Source of the DNA: Clostridia bacterium
Lineage (GTDB): Bacteria; Bacillota; DTU086
Length of the DNA stretch: 47,952 nucleotides
Direction of reading: 5' to 3'
NCBI GenBank assembly: GCA_012523575.1
Contig: JAAYIF010000050.1
Span: 1 to 47,952 of the forward strand
Shown here: piece by piece, positions 8,134 to 15,333 of the stretch
Numbering within the stretch: the first letter of the stretch is position 1
How the letters are laid out: every line of letters starts with the position of its first letter
Position numbers and translations under genes: made by a program
Notes under the pieces: generated by a model
What the model saw: the letters and a program-made list of their open reading frames with translations, nothing else
Told to the model about the DNA's origin: nothing
Database searches by the model: none

Positions 8134-8352
8134 TTTTTTAGAAATTATCTTGAAATAAAGAGTCAAAGTGTAGTTTTGCGAAATATGACCAATATGTCCT
8201 TTTTTTAATTCGTAATGCCATAATTCTTTTTAATTTGTTTCATTACGGAACATTCCTTTGTTTCCAAACAAAAAACTTTAATATACAACGTTATACTTTT
8301 TTATTGACAATTTTTCACCCTGTGTGTTTTTGTTTTTTACAGACAATCAGCG

Positions 8353-8476
8353 CAGTGCTCCGTTTTAAAGCTGCTCGTTTCCAGCATCGGGCTTAAAAAA
8401 GCTCGGTGCTTAGTTGAAGCGGAGTGCTGAACAACTGGTCGCTTCTCTGGGCGGCGGGAGCGAGCGGTTTTTTTTT
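8353..8476 (+). promoter_or_regulatory. Structured attenuator leader upstream of bpsA (candidate riboswitch)
   Basis: Stem P1, CAGTGCTCCG (8353-8362) with CGGAGTGCTG (8420-8429), encloses a 12-bp hairpin, AGCATCGGGCTT (8383-8394) with AAGCTCGGTGCT (8399-8410). A terminator follows (8435-8476). GAAGCG (8416-8421), sharing bases with P1, can pair with CGCTTC (8440-8445) of the terminator arm, giving a competing antiterminator. P1 formation would favour termination. A TTGACA lies at about 8304 but without a convincing -10 box. The remainder of the 408-bp gap (8134-8352) is AT-rich and shows no gene. Confidence 0.6.
8435..8476 (+). terminator. Intrinsic terminator in the bpsA leader
   Basis: CTGGTCGCTTCT (8435-8446) pairs with GGGAGCGAGCGG (8456-8467), with one G-G mismatch, followed by nine T (8468-8476). 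It is 65 bp before the bpsA start and over 300 bp after the preceding gene, so it is better read as an attenuator than as the end of the radical SAM transcript. Confidence 0.75.
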
Positions 8477-8541
8477 GCAAAATATCTTGTGGAAAAAGAT
8501 TAAAAGCGGCAATTAAACGCTGCCAAAGGAGGGGACATAGC

Positions 8542-9618
8542 ATGAAACGTATGGAAGCGGAAAAGCTGTTTGCTGACCTGGTTGAAGGGACTAGACAGCA
8601 GACGCCGGTGCCGTTTATAGAGCGGGATGCGGAACGGGTGCTGGCGGCTATCCAGACAGCTGCTGTTTTTTGGGAAGTTGTGCGGCTGAGTAATGTTCCG
8701 ATGCGCTTTTTATGCGATTTCTGCAACCAGCTTATTAACGGGGATTTGGTAGTTGCTTCCGATGGGAAGCTTAGCTTAACGGATAAAGGCAAAGAGCTGG
8801 TTGAAGCCCTTGAAATAGCTCCCGTTCAAGAGGGGATCTGTAATGCCTGCGAAGGGCGGGGTATTGATATTTCAAAATTCTACGGCAGTCTAATTGAAAA
8901 ATATTCAGAAATATGCAAAGACCGTCCGGAAGCCATACAGGATTATGACCAGGGATATGTTACAGAGGCAACGTCCCTTGCTAGTGTTTCCTATGCCTGG
9001 CAGCGGGGAGATCTTGAGAATAAAGAGATTATTATCCTGGGGGATGATGATTTAAAAAGCATTGCCGCTGCACTGACCGGAGCTCCCAAAAGGGTACTGG
9101 CATTGGATATTGACACAAGACTAATTGAATTTATCAATAAAGTTGCTGAAAGGGAAGGATTAAAAAACCTTAAAGCAGTTTGGCATGATTTAAGAGAACC
9201 CCTTCGTGAAGAATGGTTAAAATCCTTTGACACCTTTATGTGCGATCCCCCGGAGAGCATTGTGGGACTTAAGGCTTTTGTGGAGCGGGGTATCATGTGT
9301 CTTAAAGGGCGGGGATGCGCCGGTTATTTTGGGCTTACCCATGTGGAAGCCAGTTTGAGCAAATGGGCAAAGGTCCAAAAGTTTTTACTGGAAAAAGGGG
9401 CGGTTATCACAGATCTGAGGGAAGATTTCAGCAGTTATGTTAATTGGGATTATATAAAAGAAATGCGCTCCTGGTCATGGTTGCCCACTAAAGCCCTTCC
9501 GGAACATCTGTGGTATTGTTCAGCCTTCCACCGTATAGAGCTGTTGAAGGATGTGGAAGTGGAAAATCCTCGCCTGGGAGAAAACATTTTCGATGATGAG
9601 GAAGTGGCGACCAATTAG
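8542..9618 (+). CDS. bpsA: N4-bis(aminopropyl)spermidine synthase (branched-chain polyamine synthase, DUF43)
   Basis: Transfers aminopropyl groups from decarboxylated SAM to the secondary amine of spermidine, giving branched polyamines that stabilise nucleic acids at high temperature. At 358 residues it matches the archaeal/thermophile family length. An N-terminal winged-helix-like part (FWEVVRLSNVPMRFLCDFCN) contains Cys residues, with a further CNAC about residue 97. It is followed by a Rossmann domain with IILGDDD (164-170), the acidic ALDIDTRLI block, and the family signature CDPPES (234-239). ATG is preceded by AAAGGAGGGG. It heads the polyamine cluster and has a terminator-containing leader. 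Identification is strong; activity at N4 is inferred from the family. Confidence 0.92.
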   Translation: MKRMEAEKLFADLVEGTRQQTPVPFIERDAERVLAAIQTAAVFWEVVRLSNVPMRFLCDFCNQLINGDLVVASDGKLSLTDKGKELVEALEIAPVQEGICNACEGRGIDISKFYGSLIEKYSEICKDRPEAIQDYDQGYVTEATSLASVSYAWQRGDLENKEIIILGDDDLKSIAAALTGAPKRVLALDIDTRLIEFINKVAEREGLKNLKAVWHDLREPLREEWLKSFDTFMCDPPESIVGLKAFVERGIMCLKGRGCAGYFGLTHVEASLSKWAKVQKFLLEKGAVITDLREDFSSYVNWDYIKEMRSWSWLPTKALPEHLWYCSAFHRIELLKDVEVENPRLGENIFDDEEVATN

Positions 9619-9706
9619 GGGGAAGCATACCAAATATAAAGAACAAAATTTTTATAATGGTGAATATAACAATTCTGTTAAATATTAGAAGCATTCCGGA
9701 AATGGG

Positions 9707-10171
9707 GTGAATAAATTGTTTGATGTAAAAAGGCTATACCTTGTGACAGGAAAGGCCGAAGGGGAAACCCCTTTAAATGCCTTTGATAACGCCCTTATTG
9801 ATGCCGGTATCGGGGATGTGAACCTAATAAAGGTTTCAAGCATTGTGCCCCCCGAGGCCGAAGTGATTTTGGCTAAACCTGATCTTCCCCGGGGCGCCCT
9901 GGTACCCTGTGTATATTCTGCAAACACCAGTACCGTGCCGGGCCAACGTATAGCAGCTGCTCTGGCGGTGGGCCTGGCGGAGGATGGTTTCGGTGTAATA
10001 ATGGAAAGTTCAGGAGAAACGGCAGAGGAAGCGGCTGCCAAAGCCGTTTCTATGGTGGAAGAGGCTTTTAAAATTAGGGGATTGAAATTGGTTAGGACTC
10101 TTCAGGCAGCTGTGGAGCATGAAACGGTTAAGTGTGGTGGAATTGTTGCTGCTTGTGCATACTGGCGCTAG
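9707..10171 (+). CDS. pdaD: Pyruvoyl-dependent arginine decarboxylase proenzyme
   Basis: Converts arginine to agmatine, the first step of the agmatine route. It self-cleaves at a Ser-Ser bond to make the pyruvoyl group; here KVSSIVPP places the site at Ser44-Ser45. Also present are the substrate-loop glycines GIGDVNLI and the C-terminal LQAAVEHETVKCGGIVAAC block. At 154 residues it is typical of the bacterial form. Two starts are possible: GTG 9707, or TTG 9716 preceded by GGGGTGA with a 5-nt spacer, which has the better ribosome site. It lies 88 bp after bpsA and 52 bp before speD, probably one transcript. Confidence 0.92.
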   Translation: MNKLFDVKRLYLVTGKAEGETPLNAFDNALIDAGIGDVNLIKVSSIVPPEAEVILAKPDLPRGALVPCVYSANTSTVPGQRIAAALAVGLAEDGFGVIMESSGETAEEAAAKAVSMVEEAFKIRGLKLVRTLQAAVEHETVKCGGIVAACAYWR

Positions 10172-10223
10172 AGTTGCCATTTGTTAAATCCTAAAATAAT
10201 GGATAATAAACGGGAGGTGGCCT

Positions 10224-10619
10224 ATGGAAAACTTAAATTTGCAAAGGGAAATAAAAACTGAATTGGTACCCCTTGCTCCTCACCGTGCAGTGGGCAAGCA
10301 TTTAATAGCTGAATGCTGGGAATGCAACGAGCAGATTTTTTCGGTAACCGTTGTTCGCGAAGCTTTAAAAGAAGCTGTACAGCGTACGGGAGCAAACCTT
10401 TTAAAGCTCGTTGTTCACAGTTTTGAGCCCTACGGTGTAAGTGCCATTGCCATAGTATCCGAAAGCCATCTGTTCATTCATACCTGGCCTGAAATGAGGT
10501 ACCTTGCACTGGATGTTTTTACCTGCGGGGATACTTTTCCCGAAAAGGCTTTGGAGGTAATCCGTAACTACTTTGAACCCCGCAGCTGTAAAATTATTAA
10601 GCTGGAACGGGGAGTGTGA
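10224..10619 (+). CDS. speD: S-adenosylmethionine decarboxylase proenzyme
   Basis: Makes decarboxylated SAM, the aminopropyl donor for SpeE and BpsA. It is the bacterial class-1B type. The autocleavage motif SESHLFIHTWPE places the scissile bond at Glu80-Ser81, with the essential His82 following and a conserved Cys in DVFTCGDTFPEKA. At 131 residues it is slightly long because of a short N-terminal extension. ATG is preceded by GGGAGGTGG. It is 9 nt before speE, indicating cotranscription. Confidence 0.95.
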   Translation: MENLNLQREIKTELVPLAPHRAVGKHLIAECWECNEQIFSVTVVREALKEAVQRTGANLLKLVVHSFEPYGVSAIAIVSESHLFIHTWPEMRYLALDVFTCGDTFPEKALEVIRNYFEPRSCKIIKLERGV

Positions 10620-10628
10620 AAATAAGGC

Positions 10629-11489
10629 GTGGCAAAAAAAGGAGACTCTTTTTTCATTGAAGAACAGGTCGAAGGAGTTCATTTTCATTTAAAAATAAAG
10701 CAGTGGCTGCTGCGGCAGAAAACCCGTTATCAGGAATTAATTGTTGCTGAAACCGAGGATCTGGGGCGAATGATGGCATTGGACGGCAAGGTAATGCTTA
10801 CAGAGGCAGACGAAGCTTATTATCATGAAATGCTTGTACACCCACTGATGGTGATGCTGGATAATCCCCAAACTGTTGCAGTTATTGGGGGAGGAGATGG
10901 GGGTTCAGTGCGGGAAGTATTGCGCCACCCATCTGTTAAGAAGGTATATTGGGTTGAGATAGATGAGGCTGTGGTTGAGGCATCCCGCAGTTTTTTATCT
11001 TCCGTTTGCATGGGAATCTTCGAAGACCCAAGGGTTGATTTAATTATTGCACCGGGAGAAGAATGGCTCGCGGATAAAGAAGATGCCTTTGACGCCCTTA
11101 TTGTGGACGGGACCGATCCCATTGGACCGGCATTACCCCTTTTTGAGCAGCCATTTTTTGAAATGTGCCGTCGTGTGCTTAAAGCCCACGGTTTGTTTTC
11201 CATGCAGTGCGGGACTCCCTTTTATTTTCATAATGAAGTTCGGATGGTAAATAGAAATTTGGGCAGTGTCTTTCCTCAGGTGAAGCTTTATTTAGGATAT
11301 GTCCCCACATATCCTTCGGGTTTATGGGCCTATGCCGTGGCGGGAGAAAGGCTTAATGAACTTAACTTGTCTGAAATTAGAAAACGTTGTGAACAACGGG
11401 GTTTAACCAACTTGCGTTACTATTCCCCTGAAATTCACCTTTCAAGCTTTGTCCTGCCTCCCTTTGTGCAGGAGCTTTTGGAGTTTTAA
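10629..11489 (+). CDS. speE: Spermidine synthase (polyamine aminopropyltransferase)
   Basis: Transfers the aminopropyl group of decarboxylated SAM to putrescine, or to agmatine in some thermophiles. Signature blocks are LDGKVMLTEADEAYYHEML near the N terminus, the nucleotide site VIGGGDGGSVREVLRH, the acidic VEIDEAVVEAS, and the catalytic-Asp block DALIVDGTDPIGPA. The 286-residue length is usual. The GTG start has only a weak ribosome site, consistent with coupling to speD 9 nt upstream. Sequence does not decide between putrescine and agmatine as acceptor; speB downstream, an agmatinase, supports putrescine. Confidence 0.93.
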   Translation: MAKKGDSFFIEEQVEGVHFHLKIKQWLLRQKTRYQELIVAETEDLGRMMALDGKVMLTEADEAYYHEMLVHPLMVMLDNPQTVAVIGGGDGGSVREVLRHPSVKKVYWVEIDEAVVEASRSFLSSVCMGIFEDPRVDLIIAPGEEWLADKEDAFDALIVDGTDPIGPALPLFEQPFFEMCRRVLKAHGLFSMQCGTPFYFHNEVRMVNRNLGSVFPQVKLYLGYVPTYPSGLWAYAVAGERLNELNLSEIRKRCEQRGLTNLRYYSPEIHLSSFVLPPFVQELLEF

Positions 11490-11530
11490 AAAAGTACACT
11501 CATTTATTTTAGATAAAAATGTTTTCATGT

Positions 11531-11550
11531 GCAGCTTAGGCTGTACATCC
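11531..11550 (+). repeat. Left direct repeat flanking element copy B
   Basis: GCAGCTTAGG followed by CTGTACATCC; 18 of 20 bases recur at 11796-11815. Together with the preceding ATGT it can form a 9-bp hairpin with TTAG loop. See the finding on duplicated flanks. Confidence 0.6.
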
Positions 11551-11590
11551 CATACTATAAACAAATTATCTTGGTGAATTTCGTGGAGTA

Positions 11591-11769
11591 TCTGCTGCAG
11601 TTTGCCAAACAACTTGATGAACGCCGATTAAAACCGGGAGGTGCGAGCAGAAGATGAGCGCCAGCCAGTCCCTCGCATGGAAGCCGAATTGGGGCGGCCC
11701 GGCTTCGTCCATAACCCTGCGCATAGAGATGTCCGGCGTGAGTTCGCAAGTCAAGAAAACTGCAGCAGA
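11591..11769 (+). repeat. Dispersed inverted-repeat element, copy B
   Basis: A 179-bp full-length copy with perfect 13-bp terminal inverted repeats, TCTGCTGCAGTTT and AAACTGCAGCAGA. Compared with copy C the G:C in the middle of the repeat is replaced by A:T on both arms, so pairing is kept. It lies between speE and speB. An open frame across it (MRAEDERQPV...) also appears in copy D, but this reflects repeat conservation and is not called as a gene. Confidence 0.88.
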
Positions 11770-11795
11770 TACCCTTTGTCAAAAAGTTGTAGTAT

Positions 11796-11815
11796 GCAGC
11801 TTAGGCCGTACATTC
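11796..11815 (+). repeat. Right direct repeat flanking element copy B
   Basis: GCAGCTTAGG followed by CCGTACATTC, the partner of 11531-11550, 26 bp outside the right end of copy B and just upstream of speB. Confidence 0.6.
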
Positions 11816-11834
11816 TGTTAACGGGGGTTTTTTT

Positions 11835-12641
11835 ATGCGCTTTTTAGAAGCCAGGATAAAAGGCAGAGAAAGCGGAGGTAAAGTGGTCATTTTGGGAGCA
11901 CCCTTTGAAAATATGTCCAGCTATAGAAAAGGAAGTGCCCTCGGCCCTTCTGCTATCAGAAAAGCTTCCCAAAGTATTGAAAGCTACAGCAAAATTTTTA
12001 GAAAGGACCTTCGGGATATAGATCTAAGGGATGGGGGCAATCTGATCTTAAAAGAGGATCCTGAAGAGGCAATGGAACAGATATCCCAGGCAGTGGAAAA
12101 GCATCTCCGGGAGAATCTTGGTATTGTTGTTCTGGGAGGGGACCACAGCATAACGGTGGGAGCCGTAAAGGGTGCCCTCAAAGTTTATCCCAATCTGCAG
12201 GGAGTAGTTCTTGATGCCCATTCCGATTGGAGAGAAAGCTATGAAGGCAGCTCTTTATCCCATGCCTGCACGGTGAGACGCCTTTGGGATATTCTTGAAG
12301 GCAGGGTCTGGGTTGTGGGTGCCCGGTCTTTTTATGGAGAAGAAAGGGAGGAAGTATACGTTTCCGAGGGTGAGTTGTTTAAGAAGCTTGACCCCCGAAG
12401 ACCTGTATATCTAAGCATAGATCTGGATGTTTTTGATCCCGGCATCTGCCCCGGTGTTGGAAATCCCGAGCCTGGGGGAATGAATTATTGGCAGGTAATT
12501 GAGATATTTAAGAAACTTCTTTCCTTTGTAGTTATAGGTATGGATGTGGTGGAACTTCATCCCGCCTATGACCCTGCGGAAATATCCACAATAACGGCCG
12601 CGAAACTGGTACAGGAGGGTATTGCCGCATTTTGGGGTTAA
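11835..12641 (+). CDS. speB: Agmatinase (arginase/ureohydrolase family)
   Basis: Hydrolyses agmatine to putrescine and urea, linking the arginine decarboxylase to spermidine synthesis. The binuclear-manganese motifs are all present: GGDHSIT (101-107), LDAHSDWR, and SIDLDVFDPGICPGVGNPEPGG. A final DVVELHPAYDP block carries the conserved Glu and His. The 268 residues fit bacterial SpeB. The ATG follows GGGGG with an 8-nt T spacer. It is separated from speE by repeat copy B and followed by copy C, so the gene is bracketed by two copies in the same direction. A guanidine-type or other ureohydrolase activity is possible but less likely in this cluster. Confidence 0.92.
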   Translation: MRFLEARIKGRESGGKVVILGAPFENMSSYRKGSALGPSAIRKASQSIESYSKIFRKDLRDIDLRDGGNLILKEDPEEAMEQISQAVEKHLRENLGIVVLGGDHSITVGAVKGALKVYPNLQGVVLDAHSDWRESYEGSSLSHACTVRRLWDILEGRVWVVGARSFYGEEREEVYVSEGELFKKLDPRRPVYLSIDLDVFDPGICPGVGNPEPGGMNYWQVIEIFKKLLSFVVIGMDVVELHPAYDPAEISTITAAKLVQEGIAAFWG

Positions 12642-12642
12642 A

Positions 12643-12655
12643 AAATCGGCTTAAA
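12643..12655 (+). repeat. Left 13-bp direct repeat flanking element copy C
   Basis: AAATCGGCTTAAA, identical to 12882-12894, where it forms the 5' arm of a terminator. This left copy has no 3' arm and lies right after the speB stop codon. Confidence 0.7.
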
Positions 12656-12707
12656 TGAGACATTTCAGTATTTAGACAAATATCATCTTATTAAATTCCA
12701 TATGGTT

Positions 12708-12862
12708 TCTGCTGCGGTTTGCCAAACGACTTAACGAACGTCGATTAAAACCGGGAGGCACGAGCAGAAGATGAGCGCCAGCCATTCTCTCGCATGGACG
12801 CCGAATAGAGGCGGCCTGGTTTTAACCGGCGTGAGTTCGCAATTAAAGAAAACCGCAGCAGA
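12708..12862 (+). repeat. Dispersed inverted-repeat element, copy C
   Basis: A 155-bp copy with perfect 13-bp terminal inverted repeats, TCTGCTGCGGTTT and AAACCGCAGCAGA. It shares the internal blocks with copies A, B and D but lacks the CATAACCCTGC segment. It is in the same orientation as copy B, on the other side of speB. Confidence 0.88.
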
Positions 12863-12881
12863 CACCTTTGGCAAACAATCT

Positions 12882-12909
12882 AAATCGGCTTAAACTAGCC
12901 GATTTTTTT
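12882..12909 (+). terminator. Intrinsic terminator after speB and repeat copy C
   Basis: AAATCGGCT pairs with AGCCGATTT around a 6-nt loop, followed by seven T on the plus strand. It overlaps the last codons of the convergent pgsA gene, whose TAG stop is in the loop region. It shares 13 bp with a sequence just after speB, on the other side of repeat copy C. Confidence 0.8.
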
Positions 12910-13434
12910 GCATCTATGTAATGCTGAAAACTCAAAATGCCGGCTATAGGTTTTAAAATACATAAAAAGGGAGAAAAGTGCTGCCAGAACTGCTATGAAA
13001 AGCAAATATTTACCTAATTCCGGGGCGAAAAAGGACAATATTACGGCGGCATAAATAATGACTGTGGCAACCTTACCATACCAATGGGCATAAACCACGA
13101 TTCCCTTTCTTAAGAGAATTACACTGCCCAAAAACATTAATATTTCTTTTGCTCCAAGTATAATTAAGAAGGGAAATATGTTTTTAATCAATCCCGTAAA
13201 ACCTAGCATTATTAATCCCGAAATCTGCAGGAGTTTATCTGCCAGGGGATCCATAAGTTTTCCCCATTTTGTTACCATTTTATATTTCCTTGCCAGATAT
13301 CCGTCAATAAAATCGCTGAAAATGGCCAACAGAAAAACTCCCACAGCCCAGTTGAATTGCCTTATGTACATAAAAAAAATAAATACGGGTATTAAAATGA
13401 ACCTGATTGCAGTAATAATATTAGGTATATTCAA
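12895..13434 (-). CDS. pgsA: CDP-diacylglycerol-glycerol-3-phosphate 3-phosphatidyltransferase family protein
   Basis: Integral membrane enzyme forming phosphatidylglycerol phosphate from CDP-diacylglycerol. The CDP-alcohol phosphotransferase motif D-G-x2-A-R-x8-G-x3-D-x3-D is intact in SDFIDGYLARKYKM followed by GKLMDPLADK. There are about five to six hydrophobic helices. I chose TTG at 13434 because it gives the family start MNIPNIITAIRF and has GGTGGTG 6 nt upstream; ATG at 13449 adds five residues. Cardiolipin-synthase-like members share the motif, so the acceptor is inferred. It is a lone minus-strand gene, convergent with speB. Confidence 0.87.
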   Translation of the reverse strand: MNIPNIITAIRFILIPVFIFFMYIRQFNWAVGVFLLAIFSDFIDGYLARKYKMVTKWGKLMDPLADKLLQISGLIMLGFTGLIKNIFPFLIILGAKEILMFLGSVILLRKGIVVYAHWYGKVATVIIYAAVILSFFAPELGKYLLFIAVLAALFSLFMYFKTYSRHFEFSALHRCKKIG

Positions 13435-13580
13435 AAATAACACCACCATGTTCTATTTTGCTCTTTATTTACCAATTAAACATCATTCTTTCATGTGCCT
13501 GCTTTTAAAGAGTCCCATTGATAGTATATACCACTGATTGCAAACTGCTTATAAACAAAATTTGGAACTTCCTTCGTTTT

Positions 13581-14966
13581 TTAATAAATTTTTTTTCCAA
13601 GGACGGTGTTTTGCTCAGAAATATCTTCGGGAAGAAGACTGAGTTCCCTTATAATAAAGACTGCAGTTAACAGGACGGATATGGCATCCGCAATGGGGGC
13701 CGTTCTCCATACACCTTTGATACCCCAAAAACGGGGCAGAATCAATAGTAACGGAATGAACAGCAAAAACTGCCTTGACAAGCTGAGCAGTGCGGCCTGT
13801 AAGGCTTTGCCCACGGCTTGAAAATATTGGGAACATACTATTTGAAAACCGATGACAAAGGTCATCCCGAAAAATACCTGCAGAGCATCAGCGGTCATTT
13901 TAGTAAGGGTAAAATTATCCTTTGTAAAAATACCCGCTATTTGCTGGGGCCATAAGTGTATGGCGGTAAATGCCGCAACGGCAATGATGCTGCTGGCAAA
14001 AATTGCTTTCTTTAATGTTTCTTTAACCCGTTTAAACTGTCGAGCACCGTAATTATACCCAATTATGGGCTGGGCTCCCTGGCTGATGCCTAAAATGGGC
14101 ATGAACATTAGCGTACCTATGCTCATGATGATTCCCACCGTGGACAGCCCTAAATCTCCGCTGTATTTCAAAACGGCTCTGTTTAAAATCAGCTGCTGAA
14201 TACAGGAAGCCAGCTGCATGGAAAAAGGAGCAAAGCCTATGGACATTATTTTTAATACAATGGGAAGCTTGGGAAGGAAATTTTTTAATTTAAGTTTTAC
14301 AAGGCTTCTGCCTGTTAAATAATAGCTCATGACCCATATGGTTGCAAAGAGTTGTCCCAGCACCGTTGCAAGGGCTGAACCCTTAATGCCGATTCCCAAT
14401 TTAAAAATGAAAAAGTAATTTAAAATTATGTTTATTATAGCACCCAGAACCTGGGTGGACATTGCCCTAATGGGGTTGCCTTCGGCACGGATAAAATTGT
14501 TTACCCCCATACCGACGCTTCCCAAGACCGAACCCAGTATTACAATGGTGGTAAAATCGTAGGCATAGGGCATCACTTCAGCACTTGCTCCGAAAAACTT
14601 TAATATGGGTTCAGCAAACATTAGGTAAATAATTGATAAAATAAGGGGCAGTAGAACCAATAATGTTATGGCATTGGCGGCTACCAGCTCTGCTTCTTCT
14701 TTTTTCTGTTCACCCAAACGAATGGAAATTAAAGCGGTAGCCCCTACTCCTATTAAAAGGGATATACCCATAAATAATATCATTATGGGGAAGGCAACGG
14801 TTGTGGCGGCAATGGCAAGGGGACCTACACCCCGTCCCACAAATGCTCGATCTACTATATTATAAAGGGAGTTGCACAACATTGCCAAAATTGACGGCCA
14901 AGAAAATTTCCACAACAATTGCCCGGTGGGAGCTAACCCAAGCTCTTGAGAGCTTTTGTTTGCCAT
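13581..14966 (-). CDS. MATE family efflux transporter
   Basis: A 461-residue multidrug and toxic compound extrusion-type antiporter with about twelve hydrophobic helices in two similar halves. The opening LLWKFSWPSILAMLCNSLYN followed by IVDRAFVGRGVGPLAIAA and the repeated second-half block around FMPILGISQGAQPIIGYNYGA are typical of the MATE group. ATG at 14966 is preferred, with GGGAAGGTG upstream; GTG 14972 would add two residues. The substrate is not predictable. No regulator adjoins it. Confidence 0.92.
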   Translation of the reverse strand: MANKSSQELGLAPTGQLLWKFSWPSILAMLCNSLYNIVDRAFVGRGVGPLAIAATTVAFPIMILFMGISLLIGVGATALISIRLGEQKKEEAELVAANAITLLVLLPLILSIIYLMFAEPILKFFGASAEVMPYAYDFTTIVILGSVLGSVGMGVNNFIRAEGNPIRAMSTQVLGAIINIILNYFFIFKLGIGIKGSALATVLGQLFATIWVMSYYLTGRSLVKLKLKNFLPKLPIVLKIMSIGFAPFSMQLASCIQQLILNRAVLKYSGDLGLSTVGIIMSIGTLMFMPILGISQGAQPIIGYNYGARQFKRVKETLKKAIFASSIIAVAAFTAIHLWPQQIAGIFTKDNFTLTKMTADALQVFFGMTFVIGFQIVCSQYFQAVGKALQAALLSLSRQFLLFIPLLLILPRFWGIKGVWRTAPIADAISVLLTAVFIIRELSLLPEDISEQNTVLGKKIY

Positions 14967-15262
14967 GAACACCTTCCCTTCCTTCGTTTAAATGAAAAGA
15001 TTATAGTTTGAGTGTAGGGTTTGTATAAATTTTAGAACTTTATACTATCACAATATAAGTAATCTATCTCTATTAAGAAACCAATTCAATCCCCTCATTG
15101 CAGTTTATTATAATCCGGGAAAGCTCAGGTCAGCCATTGTAAAACAGCCGGTATCTTTGGTTTTGGTGTCTTAATATTCAGATTATATAAAATAATTTTT
15201 TCGCCTATGTTTAAATAAAGTCAAATTTAAAATTGGCCTTGCTTTGACTTCTTAGGGGGTAT

Positions 15263-15290
15263 TTGTAAAAAAAACTGTTATCTTTATAAT
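15263..15290 (+). promoter_or_regulatory. Candidate promoter of the kinase-nuclease gene
   Basis: TTGTAA, 16 nt, TATAAT, 43 bp before the start codon. The 367-bp gap it lies in (14967-15333) is AT-rich between two divergent genes and shows no open frame, structured RNA or repeat that I can support; it should also hold the minus-strand MATE promoter. Confidence 0.4.
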
Positions 15291-15333
15291 TAATATTAAC
15301 CGGGAGAAAAAATTTTTAGCTTGGGGGATAATT

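Noticed and set aside
8188-8206. Possible terminator after the PflX-type gene (GACCAATATGTC then T-run)
   Set aside because: The palindrome gives only three G:C-bearing pairs plus A:T pairs and would be too weak; left uncalled.
8337-8792. Minus-strand 151-codon frame over the bpsA leader
   Set aside because: It is antisense to bpsA, has low-complexity composition and no family resemblance; the leader structure explains the sequence better.
11641-11847. Open frame across repeat copy B, with a similar frame in copy D on the minus strand (shared RREFASQEN-type peptide)
   Set aside because: The shared peptide is explained by conservation of the repeat itself; copies A and C break the frame by deletion, and no ribosome site supports it.
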